Source: Anas platyrhynchos (lineage: Eukaryota; Chordata; Aves; Anseriformes; Anatidae). Taken from it: a stretch of 64,000 nt of DNA. The notes under the pieces were generated by a model that had not been told where the DNA came from, did not search any database, and worked only from the letters and a program-made list of their open reading frames with translations. The stretch lies in contig NC_092591.1 of assembly GCF_047663525.1 (NCBI RefSeq), forward strand, positions 54,227,501 through 54,291,500. Direction: 5' to 3'. Of the stretch, positions 11,131 to 23,200 are shown one piece after another (the stretch's first letter is position 1; every line of letters starts with the position of its first letter). A program made the translations under genes and the position numbers.

Positions 11131-14100
11131 CACTGCCTTACTTCTCAGCTAGCGCTGCACCTCAAAAGAGGATGTTTGATATTGGTGTCCTGCCTGAAAT
11201 TTACGTCGTTTCGCTCTGCCCTGCAGACTCAGAGGCTGTCAGCCTCCACAGTTCCTTCCATCACACAAGACCTGCTTGTTCTGCTCACAACAGGCTCAGC
11301 TAACGATCCCCCACTCAGGGCGATGCTTTGTTAACAGGGGAGAAAGCGCAGCCTTTCCTTGCCGTGGGGCACTCTGTGCTAAAATAATCCTTGTCGTTAG
11401 GTTATGCAAGGCGTTGCAGTGCAGGAGCAAAAACAATGGGCCAGCGTTTTCGCTGATGTCTATCTCACATCTGGGGATATCTGTGGCTGCTCTCCAGGGC
11501 AAGGCAGTCATGATCTGCAGCTTTCCTGGCACTAAGTATCCTTACTTGTGGCTGTTTGCTTTAGTAAGTGGAAGGTTTATTATTCCTTTCTCTAGAGGCT
11601 CTAGCTGTTTTTAAGCAGACTTCCTACATGAGCTGTTCAAATGTTTTACTCTACAGATTGCCCCTCTTGAGTTAGAGAATAGAAGTGTTTTTCTGCCCTA
11701 TGATCAAATCTTAGGACAAGAGCAAGAGTTCAGTAGCTTGGACCTTCATTTGTCTTGTGTTTCAGTAGCCCTGTGTCTACAAAAATAGGGGGGAAAAACA
11801 TTTGGTAAACTATCAAATGTTTTAAATTCTATGCATTTATTTACTCTTCAGCCATCTACTCCACATCTCTGCTGAAAGAAGGAGCTTATACATAAGATAA
11901 GAGCACCTTCTTCAGTGAAACTTCAAGATGCATCTCCAGCCCTGGTGCTCTTGTGCTCCTGTCCAGAACCAGCCTTAGTTTAGAGCAAGCATGGATAAGA
12001 GTGCTCTGGTTTTGCCTGCTGCCATGGGCTTGCTGGGAACAGTGACTGAATAATTAAAAATCTTTTTCTCCTCTCCTCCTTCCCACCTACGCTCCCTACA
12101 TGGGCTATAGGAATGGAGACTGAAGTGAAAACACACCCATTGCTTCTATACCAGAGGGAATCACTTGGTGCTGTCCTCGTGCCAAGGCATGCTGTAGGTT
12201 TCTTCTGCTTCTGCCTGGTCTTATTGCTGCATGAGAACCTCAGACTATCAAGCAGCCTTTTCTGTGGTGTGGGATGATGGAAGTCAAAAATGAAAGGAAT
12301 GTTTTCATAAGACTTGCTAGTTTTATTTAGTTTGGTTCAAAATAGACCTCTGACATTTATTCATGTCAGAAGGACACTATTTAAATGGAGCTGAAGCTTG
12401 CTGCATGTCACGCGGGAAAAGTTTTCCCCCTTAATTTTTGTGCTGTGTTCTCTGAATTTCAGGATTCCAATCCCACTGGTGCTGTCAAACAGCAAACTGG
12501 ATGCTTTAAGCCTTGTAGTGCTAAGGGTGTGCCCTCACAGCCTGCCTTTACTCGTAATCATGCACCTGGAGGCTGCCGCCGCTGTGGTTTTTTGGTGGAG
12601 TCCACGTGCTTCTATCTTTGCGACCTTGCACAGGTGCATACTAAAACCTTGTTCCTTCTGTTATTTCTGGTTTATCCTGGGAACTAATTGCCATTGATAA
12701 ATGGTTCATTCTTCTTACCCCCTCCTTTTTTAAGAAAAACTTTTTACCTTGGAGCTTTTAGTTTATAACTTCAGAGCCTACTAGATAATATAGTAGGTAA
12801 ATCATTTATAAATCCAATAAATATCACTCTGCAACGTACGTCAAGAAGGCTTGTATGTGCATGTACATGTGCACTGAGCATGCAGCTCCTGACCTCATCA
12901 AGTGTGCTTCAACCAGTGCTAACATCGTCTTAGGCAGGGTCACCAGTTTAAGTGGATTAGGTTGAAAACTGTTCAAAAACCAAGCAGGTTCCCAGAGAGG
13001 ATGTCCAGAAGAAGACAATTGTCTGGAAGACCCCATTGCTTCTTTCCTTGACTGGTCATTATTGTTTCCTAGGAAGAAACCCTGCCAGCAAATAATTTAT
13101 CCGTCCACCCTGGAGGATTTGGGGCTTGGTGATGTGAAATGTTGAGCAGCCTCACTGACTGATTACAGGGGCTGTAAGGACTTGTATAGCAAATAATGGA
13201 TCCTGAAGGGAAGCCTGGGTTAGACTGGTGGGCTGAGATTGCAGGGAAAAAGCACCCTCGCCCAGAAGAATCCAGAGGGAAAGAAACGTGAAAAAGAGCG
13301 ATGGAGTCTGGTGGTAAAAGTGGAACTGAATGAAAGGGACCAACAGAAATGCTTTAGATATATTCATTTTGCGTTTAGGTGCTATCATCCTCAGAATGCT
13401 TCTGTTTAGTAAAAGGAAATATATATAAAAAAAAGGAAAGGATGTCACAGGAATGACATAGGCTAGGTTAATGTGCCCAAATTTTTCTGTTTTTGAAGCA
13501 CACCATTTATTTAAAAGTTTGCAACAGGAATCAGTAAATACCAGGAACAGTGTTGTGAAGCATGGGATTTCATACCAGCTTGTCCGGTGCTTTGGTACTC
13601 AGCAGGGTAAGCGAGGGAGAGCTGGGACTTGAAAACTATGTGCTGTCAATGGGACGTCACTGCAGGAGGGGGAGAGCAACTAAATATCCTAGCAATTGCC
13701 TCTTTGGGATGTCAGAAGGGGTGGTTATGAAAAAAATATTGGTGCACTTCTGTGAAAGGCATAACTATCAAGCTATTAGCCTCGTTGTCTTCCTCTTATT
13801 CTTTTCCTTTCTCCCATTGATAAAGTTACTTGATAATTATTTGCAAACGCAGCAAATCAGTTAGTCAATCATGCAGAGACATGTTAGTTTGTTTTCTCAT
13901 GATTTTGGATGGGGGCTTAAAAAATGTTTTTTAGTGAACCCTGCCTGATAGAGTACAGAGGAATTTTGTGTTGAAGTTGCACTTAAGGAACTCCAAATGC
14001 AATGAAATGAGAAATTATGTCTAAAGAAACATAAGCTCTTAGCAGCAGTGAGAGTCACCTACCTTATCATGAATATATATTTCTGCCTTTTTTTTTTTTT

Positions 14101-14704
14101 TCAGGTCATCACTTTTTCACCTTTTGCATTCTGCTGATCTTTTTACGAGAGAGCTCCACCATAGAAGGCAAACAGAAAGAGGTAGGGGGAGAAAACATGT
14201 CTGAACGTTTTATTTAGGAGCAACTCTGAGACACTTCTATTTTCTTTTTACTTTGGTCCTGTTGTGAGATGTATCTACTGATATTCTGAGTTTCTGCTTG
14301 GGAGTATAGTGTAATTTCTCTATGGATTATTTGAATTTTCAGTCTACAGCTCTGAAACAGGGCACTAACTGTAAAAGTCAGGTTGTTATAAGCATTGTTT
14401 GCTAAGAAATATGGTAGTACAACCCCCATACCATGATGTGATCTTTTTAGTGCATATGAAGATTTATTTTTGTTTTTCATCTGTAATTTTTGGCATATCT
14501 GTGGGGTCATTTGAATTACTATAACACTTCCACTTGTGGTACCAGTTCAGGACAAAGGCCTGCAGCATCTCTTGCCCTGCTGCTTCTGCAGAATGAGATT
14601 CTGCACAGCTTTAAATTATTGAATCCAAATGATTTTCCTGTTAATAGCAACTCAAGATCTGATTTTGTAGATTCTCTGACTCTGCTGAGAGAGACAGTAG
14701 CTCT

Positions 14705-14770
14705 TCTTTGAGCCAGGAGGTTGGACTACAGCCCTGCAGAGCTCCTTTTTCACCTGTATTATTTTATAGA
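14705..14770 (+). mobile_element. CR1 LINE 3'-end fragment
   Basis: The phrase CCAGGAGGTTGGACTACAGC, followed by CACCTGTATTATTTTATAG, matches the terminal region of avian CR1 in sense orientation. It is short and diverged. Confidence 0.5.
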
Positions 14771-15520
14771 AGACTGCAAAGCTGAAGAGGATAGTGATGT
14801 CTAACAAGAGGAAGAGGGCCATTGGGCAACACAGAAAAAGAAATAAGAAAACACACTATAATTAATTTTTTTTAGGATGCATTTCTTCGAACTTCCCTAA
14901 GGTTATTGTATCATTAGAAAGAAAGCTTGTGTGGGGAAATCCACTCCAAAGCCAGATTTTTTTAAAATGAATTTAAGTTTGCAAACTCATGAAATATTTT
15001 TGCTCATTCCGTGTCCTAATTAAAGGTTATGTCCCCTGTATCCAAAAGTGGTTTCAAAGTCATGGTTTCTTTTGACCTTGTAGAGATAAAGATATGGATT
15101 ATTTGTAGCTCACAGCATGAACTGATGGTCATAGTCCATCAGATGTCTAGTCAATAAAAGAAAGGTATTAGATTATTTTGGTGGCTATTTCTTATTAGTA
15201 ATTATCTTGTTTATGTAAAACTTTTCCAGTTAGTCCGTGGAAGTTCATGCTTCAGAGCTGATGACTTTAAGCAGTGGATGATCAATGCATGGCTGGCTAC
15301 AGATGGAAACTCTGGGCTTGAAGCGTAGATTTCTCTGAGCGTGTCCTCCCCTGGGAGAAATGAATTGATAAGAAGGTAGGTGCATTTTGGAATCGTCTGT
15401 CATATACGTGAGATGGACATTGATACCAAGACTGCATACTGATCTCTTCATTTGATGCCCTGGATATTTCACAGAAAATTGTGTAATAACTTAATGGCAA
15501 ATCATTTAAAAGTTTCTATC

Positions 15521-15564
15521 AAAAAACAAAACAAAACAAACAACCACCAACAAACAAACAAAAA
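15521..15564 (+). repeat. (CAAA)n/(CAAAA)n simple repeat
   Basis: Irregular repeats of CAAA and CAAAA units, in the FADS2-FADS1 spacer. Confidence 0.8.
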
Positions 15565-18500
15565 TCCCAGCACTATCATCTTTCTGTAGCACAGCCTGTA
15601 ATGTTGGCAAGGCTTTATGTGGCACTTGCTCTAGGGTTTGTTTGGCTCATGGGGCACAAAACCAGCCAAGGCAATGAGAGAACGGGTTGTTCTGTGGCCA
15701 ACTAGGTGAAAGGCAGCGTTTGTTGTGTGGTGCAGCCTTAGCAGCACGGAGAATTTGTGCAATGGACACAAAGGCCCTGAGTTTGAGGGTAGTCAGGAGA
15801 GAGGGGCAAAGATGGTGAGAAACACAGCAGGCAATAAAGCATGGAAATGGGGATATGGAGAAGTGCAAAGTGGGGTAGTTTTTGTAGGAGGAACACATAG
15901 ATGGGGTACATCTGTTCTTCGGAGTAGTATAGAAATACACAAGCTAATGAGTAAGTGAAGGCCATCTTGCTGAGCTAGCACGGGAAGGGGAAAGAGAATG
16001 CTAGTTGAGGTATCTGCTCTGTGTTGTGTGTTGGTTTGCTGGTGTAAAGGTAAGAAACAGATTCTGAGGAACTGAAATATTAGAAAATAGTTTGTGCTGG
16101 TTGTCTTGTCCCCTTACAGAGTTCAGTGCAGAAGTTAAATAAGTCTGGCAGGCTCCACAGCAGCTGATGGGAAATGGAGCAGGTAGAAGAGAGCAGTGAG
16201 TAAAGGGCACGTGGGAGGAACATGGAGCAGGTGTTTGAAGGGCACAGAGAATATTTGGTTGTAGCTGAATGAAGCCTGGGGATGTGTAAGCTTTAGAATA
16301 AAACGTAGGTATAGGATATACAGTGCTGAAGAGCAAGAAACACCACCACCCTGAAAGATTTCCACTGTTGCATACTATACAGTTTGTCTGCAATTTTTAG
16401 GATTTAAAAAGAAAAATAATTAGTATTTCCATTGACATATGCCAGCATTTTGAAGAGAATTGGTGACACTTGTCTTGGCTGAGAGCTAACTTTACAAGGC
16501 AAACAAAGAAAATCCAGAAGCTCACATTATACTGCCAGCACTGGCATCAATTTCACCTTCTGCAGTGGATCTTGGATTGGCCATGTGGGACTGTCAGGTC
16601 AGGGCACAAGCTGGTCTGCATGCCAAGGAAGCAGACTACATAATCACCCTTAATTGGTATGGGAAGCAGCAGGCATTGCAAATACCCACCAGGATGAGAA
16701 AAAGGAAATAAAAGTTCTGTTTTTAGCACTGCCTTATCAGTATAAATTTGTAATAATTTATAATGAAAAAGATGCTAAAATTGATGGTTTCCTCCTGCAT
16801 TTGCTTCATTGGAGTAACTGTTTTAATTGCATTGGCAATGGCCTGCATCTCGTACATCTCCAGCTTTTCATTCTGCTCAAACAGGAGCTGCTCCTGATCC
16901 TAGCATTTTCTCCTTTAACACCTTGATCCTGTTCTCAGCCTCTCTGCTGACACACCACGGTGCACATGCATGTACTTAGTGATCCCTTATCACCGAGGTC
17001 ACCTGGGTATCTGAGACTGCTACAGCCACATGACTGTAGGGACACGAGGAGTTTTAATATCCCTGACTTGTGGCGATCCCCAGCCATGTTAGGAATGAAC
17101 TGCAGCCAGGTCAGAAGTCTGAAACAAGGATCATCTATCTTCCCTCATGTTTTCAGTGGTCCTTGATAGTCTGGGAGGCTGGGTCATGGCTAGAACATGA
17201 CAATAAAGAGAAATGAAGATGGGAGCAGTGGAGGTAAAACAAGTTAGAGCTCTGAAAAGAGGGAATGCTGCTGGAAGAACGGAGCAGCCAGGTCTGTTTT
17301 TACCTAGTTAAAAAGCAATTAAATTAAATGTAAGAGTGACTCTCTGTTAATGCAGGTAGTCACAGCTGGATGTAGGATGTTAATAAGTGTATAATGGCGG
17401 CTGTTTTTTCCTTGCACTCTTTGTTACAAAGACTTCTTTCTTGCCAATGTGAGGCCCATTGAGCAGGCTTGCAGCAGGACATTGAACCCCTTGCTGCCTA
17501 GACTTGAATGGTTCAAGTAGCCTGCAAGATGTCTTGGACTGAATCATCTACTGCGGGAACAAACAAAGCCATGATTTTGTATCAGAAAAAGCTTTAATGT
17601 TAATTCCATTACATAATTTGTCTGGGAAAATCTGTAAATAAGTTGTTAACATTGTATTTAGCTTCTGGTCCTGCTGAAATCAGAGGAGCCCTATAAGGGG
17701 AACAAGAGTGCACTTTATCCAACTCAGTCACATTTTTTGGTAACTGTTAAAATCCCTTAAAAAATATTCCTAAGGCTCAATCTGTATAAGAAGAACAATC
17801 TTTTCTTTTTTTTTTTCTTTTCAGATGTTGTATATAAGGAAAGCTGTGCCACCCATATTCATGATGAGAAGTCAAACTGAAAACATTAACTGAATTTGTG
17901 ACAATTATTCATTTTCAATAGGTAATCAGAAAGACGTAGAAACTATTCCTGCGCTATTCTGAATATAATGGTTGAATTTAAGATGCTAAGCATCGTTTAT
18001 CAATGCTTTTATGGTTATGTTTGCAAGACAGTCAGCAGCCAACATAGTAAAAAACAACATTTATTTTTTGCTGAGAGTAGGAGAGAACCTTTTCCTTCAA
18101 GGACAACAGTGCAGATGTGTATAAACAGAGATGCCTAACTTGAGGTATTAGCTGTGGCATTGCTAAAGGAAAGGAGAAAAAAAAAAAAAAGAAAAAATTA
18201 TATTTGATCCAGTGTTTTGTGCAGGCACAGAATTCCAGGCTGGAAAGTCTCAGTGTAGTAACAGGGTGATGTTCAGAATGAGGGGATGCAGTCTAGTGAT
18301 CCCTCGTTTCTATGGTTACAGACAACAGTAACTGCTCTATCTAGGTCAGATGGGAAGGTGTGAGTGAAAACAAAGAAACTTGGAATCAGCAAGGAGAGTT
18401 CAGAGAGGAGGCTTGTGAGGGAAGGCCATAAGGGAGCTGAACATGAAGGCAGTCGTTTTAATGTATATGCAATGTATGCGTATGAATTCCCACGATTATT

Positions 18501-19224
18501 CAGTAGTCTGTTTGCTGGGGGTGTTTGAAGACTCATTCTCAGCTGTGCAAGCGGGGATATTATGGGATATAATGTGATATGGGGCACACCTAGCCATGGG
18601 GACAAGATGGGCTGAAGGGGGAGGCAGGAGAGGCAGAAGAGAGAGATGGATGTGCTGGGAAGGGGAAACACAACCAAGGAGTGACGAGGTGTCCCCAGTC
18701 CAGAAATGATGAGAAACAGGTTATAAAATTGTCCTAAAGGAAGCACCTGGGGTGTAGGTAGCACTGCACAGTCTGTGCATCCTTCCTCTGGCGTGGCTCC
18801 TTGGTCTGTTCTGCTTTCTTTCTCTGAATCCTATCCCTGGTATTTTCTCAGATGAGCAAATTGTACCAGTTTTTGTGTCTTTACCTGGCGTATAACGTTG
18901 ACCACCCAGCCTCTGTCCTTTCCAAGTAGCGTAGGACTTGAGATTCTGATCCTTTCCCCATGCTTTTACCTCACAGTACAGGACTCTGCACCCGCTCATG
19001 TGCAACTACCTGATGTTCCTGCCAGCCTGCCCTTGTGGCTTGCAGAGGGCCCTTTCCTCCCCCCGGATCGCCTCGAGGTGATGCGACACAAGCAGCGAGC
19101 TGGATCGAGCTGCATCTCCCATCTCCCTGGCTGCAGGCAGAGCCACATCAACAGCACCCGCGCCAGCACCGACACCTTGAGGAACGCGACTTGCAGCCAA
19201 CCAGTCCTTAGGCAAGCCAAAATT

Positions 19225-19680
19225 ATTAGGTAAATAATATACTCTGAGTTTTATTTATATATAAATAAATATATAAAAATATATATATATAAAATTATGC
19301 AATACGTTTTATATAACAATGTAATACATCATGTAATACATAATATAATATATAAAAGCATATAAAACAATACATAAAAATACATAAAACAATACAATAA
19401 TATAGCACATACTATATAGTAATATTATTAATATAATGAAGTATATTATTACATAGTATATTATATTATTACATATATGACATATAATCATACATAATAT
19501 TGTATATAATACAATATACAATATATAAAATAAATACAATTATATATTGATATATCAACGATTATAATTGATAATTAGTATAAATTATCAATAACATCGA
19601 CAATTATTAACGTTAATTACCGATTATATTGATAACCAACACCAACACTATTATACTTCATGTTACATATAACATATTCC
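19225..19680. repeat. AT-rich low-complexity block upstream of FADS1
   Basis: About 450 bp of almost pure A/T with decayed short units (for example ATAAAACAATAC repeated) and small inverted repeats such as ATTGATAA facing TTATCAAT near 19,570-19,590. It stops abruptly at the FADS1 CpG island. A minus-strand open frame of 76 codons inside it is a composition artefact. Confidence 0.85.
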
Positions 19681-20021
19681 GAATTATTTCTTCCTCAGCC
19701 GCAGCAGCAGCACGACGAGGTATCCCCGGGGCTGTTTGCAGCTCCGTGCCCGCGGTTTTGGGCTCATTTTCCCCCATTCCCGGTCTCCCCACAGGAGCCC
19801 CGGGGCGCTCCCCCCCCGCTGCCTGAGGGGGGCAGAGCCCCCGCGGGGCGGGGTGCGAAAAGGGGCGGGCACAAGGCGAGCGCGGACCAATGAGCGCGGA
19901 GAAAGGGGCGGCCTCGCGGCGGAGGCAGCCAATGGGGGGCGGGCTAGCGGGACGGAGCGAGGGGCGCGGAGCCGGCCGAGCCCAGGCGGGCCCGGAGCCG
20001 GAGCCGCGATCGCGCCTCAAG

Positions 20022-20216
20022 ATGGAGGCCCCGGGGCCGGCCCCGGCTCCGCGCCGCTTCACCTGGGAGGAGATCGCGCAGCGCTCGGCCCGCGGGCCGC
20101 CGCCTCAGGAGCGCTGGCTGGTGATCGACAGGAAGGTGTACGACATCAGCCGCTTCCACCGCCGGCACCCCGGCGGCTCGCGGGTCATCAGCCACTACGC
20201 CGGGCAGGACGCCACG
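20022..20216 (+). CDS. FADS1: FADS1 coding exon 1
   Basis: 195 bp, residues 1-65: a proline/alanine-rich start, then the cytochrome b5 core ([39 protein letters not shown]). Donor GTGAGG. The frame is open upstream, with further ATGs at 19,890 and 19,932. Confidence 0.95.
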
Positions 20217-23200
20217 GTGAGGGGCGGCTGGGGGGCTCACGGTGTGCCGGGGAGGCTCAGGGTGGGGATAAGGAGAGGTTTCTGCTCAAAAACAGCAGCC
20301 AGGCGCTGGGACGGGTTGCCCAGGGAGGTGGTGGGGGCACCGAGCCTGGGGGTGATCAGGGGGAGGCTGGACGTGGTGCCTGGGGACAGGGTCAGTGGTG
20401 GCACTGGTGGTCCTGGAGGGCTCCCCAGCCGTAAGTTGTCTCTGTGGAGGCACCCAGGCTGCTGCTGGGGCTGTGGAGGGGCTGGCATCCCACCTTCCTG
20501 TCTGAAGGAGCAGCTGAGGTGCGCACAGGTACGGTGTCTGCAGCTGGCTGCGTGAATCCAGCTGGTTTTAGGGCACACACAGGCAGCAGGAGCGCTCCTG
20601 CTTCGTGCACGCCTGGCCGCAGACCAGATCTGGAAACAAACACCTGAGCTTGCTGCTGTGTGCACAGGAAGAATGGTTCCTTGCAGCTGTACGACCCAGC
20701 TTTTGAAGAATTATTCCTTGCAAGTCTAAGACCTAGCTCCTCGAAGGGTTATGTAGGAGCAGGGTAAGCCCCTACCTTCGTAAAGCCAGCACAATGTTTC
20801 CACGAGATTATAGGCGGGCGAAATCTGTTTGAAAAATCGTCTTTGTCTGAATGCCAAAGGTGAGTAATCATTGTTAGAGCTGAAAGTGAGGCATACGGTA
20901 GATTGTCTGTGTGTTTCCTCTGTCTGCTTGTCTCTTTTCCTCCCCCAGTGTAAAAAAAGTGTGTATTTCTCCAGGTGTAAGTAACCGGACCCTGGGGCAG
21001 GTATGGGATGTGAAGCTCTATCTCAAGTGCTTTGCTGGATTATGTTTCAATTCCTTTTTGTCCCTTTTAACACTAGGTACTGAGCAGAAAATACGACACT
21101 TGAGACCTAGTGCTTTCCTTCACTCCTTCATATCTATGTAGCGTAAAGCCAAAGATAATACGTGAATTTGCACATACTTCAGGAGGCCAGGACATGCACA
21201 TGCATTTTGTAAGCTACATTGGTGTTGTGTGATCACAAACGCGTTGCTCGTAGTGGCTGCCAGCATGTAGGGCTGGACGCAGCCGGGTGGTGTGATTGTA
21301 TCCGACTGCATTCTTTAGGCATTATGATCTGTGTTGCTGCTGGGTGCAACTGAACTGCTGACCTCTCAGGAACCTGAGCCAAGTAAATTCCATTAAATAA
21401 AAAAAATCAAAACACACACAAGAAACAATCTCCTTCCTTGCCCCCCTAACAAAAAAACACCTGAAAACAAGTAAAGAAAGAGCAGTTTTCCTTCTAGTTT
21501 GCCAAGTGCTACTACAGCGCTCTGATTTCTAGAATGTAGTCCTCCGTTTCTCAGCCTCCCATTGAGACTGCTCTGCCAGGTTTTACAGCCTGCATTGATT
21601 GTAACGATTGGTCTAAATGTGTGGTACCATCCTTCTCTGGCCGGCCCACATACACCTCCCCCTTTTTTTTTTTTTTTACTCTTTCAGTGAGAAAATGCAA
21701 ATGAACATGCCTCTCTCTTCTTTCCCTCCTTTATTCACATTAATTCCTTTATTCACTTTTTTCCCTCCTTTATTTGCATATGTGATGCTACATCTGAAGT
21801 GCAACAGAGCTGACCTGGAGCTAGCTGCATCAGCCTCCTTTTCAACCCATTTCTTAACTAGAGATCTTTCAAAGGAAGGGTGGGTGCTGGAGATTGCCAA
21901 GAAGGCACGTCAGGAGCAACGTGGGGCCTCTGAGACTGGTGTGGGTCAGCAGGAGCTGCCACCATCTGTGTCCTGCTTGTCCCATTATTCTTCCCAGTTC
22001 ACCTAGGTCCTTGAGTTTTTGTGCTAACATTTTGCTTTTCTCCCTGGTCTGACTTTTATTTCACGGTATGTAGTGTCAGCACAAATAAGAATGATGCTTA
22101 AGGCAAAAGGGAGATGGGAGTATATGGTTCAGATGATATATCTTGAGGTTCAACAGGACGTGAAGTGTTAAGATTCAGAAGTTAGATGGAAGTGAGCTCG
22201 TGTTTATTGGTGAGCAGTGCACAGAATCACAAGAATGGTTTGGACTGGAAGGGACCTTAAAGATTATTTAACTCCAACTCCCCTGTCATGAACAGGGACA
22301 CCTCCCGCCAGACCAGGTTGCTCCAAGCCCCATCCAGCCTGTCAAACACTTCCAGAGATGGGGCATCCACAGCTTCACTGGGCAACCCGTGCCAGTGCCT
22401 CACCACCCACATTGTAAAGAATTTCTGCCTTATATCTAATCTAAACCCACCCTCTTTTAGTTTAAAGCTATTACCCCTTGTCCTATCACTGCACTTCCTG
22501 ACAAAGAGTTCCTTCCCAACCTTCCTGTGGCCCCCTTTAGGTGCTGGAAGACTGCTATAAGGTCTCCCTGGAGCCTTCTTCAGGCTGAACAACCCCAACT
22601 CCCTCAGCCTGTCTTCATAAGAAGGCTCCGGCCATTTGATCATCTTTGTGGCCCTCCTCTGGACTCGTTCTAATATGTCCATGTCTTGTGCTGTGAGCCA
22701 GATCCATTGGTTGGGTTGTTTTCTACTAAATATCGTGAAAAACTTCCATTTGCCGTCACCTGAAGTGTTTTTTCTCATCCTATTCCTCTATCTGTATTTC
22801 AGGATCCTTTCATAGCATTTCATCCTGACAAGGCACTGGTGAGAAAGTACATGAGCCCCCTCTTGATTGGGGAGTTGGCACCAGATCAACCCAGCTTTGA
22901 GCCCAGCAAGAATGTAAGTGCCTTAAAAACCTGTTATTTGTGTCAAAACTCTGCTGTTTACTTTCTCTTACTGGCAGCCTGAGATCCCTGCACATCAAAT
23001 AGTGATATTTTATTACTGATAGTAATGATGGTGTCTTGTGGAATCATTGTCAGTTTGAGGCTTCCCCGTGACTTAATGTCATTAGTAGTGGCCTAGGGTT
23101 TTGGGGCCTCTGAGACACGTTCTTATGCAGCTTTCCTGTTGTAGAGAGACAGAGGAGCTGTGCTCAGAATGACAGGTGTGTAAAGGAAATTCAGACTGGC

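Larger units (their letters stand above)
11131..19224. other. FADS2-FADS1 intergenic spacer; no gene seen
   Basis: About 8 kb between the divergent desaturases. Open frames up to about 160 codons occur (for example minus strand 18,273-18,764) but show no domain and have biased, low-complexity composition. A short CR1 3' end lies at about 14,705-14,770 and a CAAA-rich simple repeat at about 15,521-15,564. Shared enhancers for the gene pair would be expected here, but none can be named from sequence alone. Confidence 0.65.
19690..20400 (+). promoter_or_regulatory. FADS1 CpG island and TATA-less promoter
   Basis: Dense CpG, GC-rich block spanning the FADS1 promoter and exon 1. It has Sp1-type GC boxes (around 19,838-19,870 and 19,936-19,943) and two CCAAT boxes at 19,887-19,891 and 19,929-19,933, the second directly beside a GC box. 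This NF-Y plus Sp1 arrangement predicts transcription starting downstream of about 19,945, leaving a short 5' leader before the ATG at 20,022. No TATA box is seen near the expected site. Confidence 0.75.

Noticed and set aside
10287-11303. 338-codon plus-strand open frame antisense to FADS2 exon 1 and its promoter
   Set aside because: Pro/Ser/Phe-rich translation of GC-rich and polypyrimidine sequence, overlapping a certain FADS2 exon on the other strand; no domain.
18273-18764. 163-codon minus-strand open frame between FADS2 and FADS1
   Set aside because: Longest frame in the spacer, but rich in Leu, Ser and Pro from a pyrimidine-rich strand, with no domain or splice context. A lncRNA cannot be excluded.
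19309-19539. 76-codon hydrophobic (Ile/Tyr-rich) minus-strand frame
   Set aside because: Pure A/T low-complexity sequence gives such translations by chance.
19736-20434. 232-codon plus-strand frame across the FADS1 promoter and exon 1
   Set aside because: Alternative frame of a CpG island; the true FADS1 frame is proven by homology and splice sites.
22257-22778. 173-codon minus-strand open frame
   Set aside because: Lies in the 3' region of a CR1 element, not a host gene.
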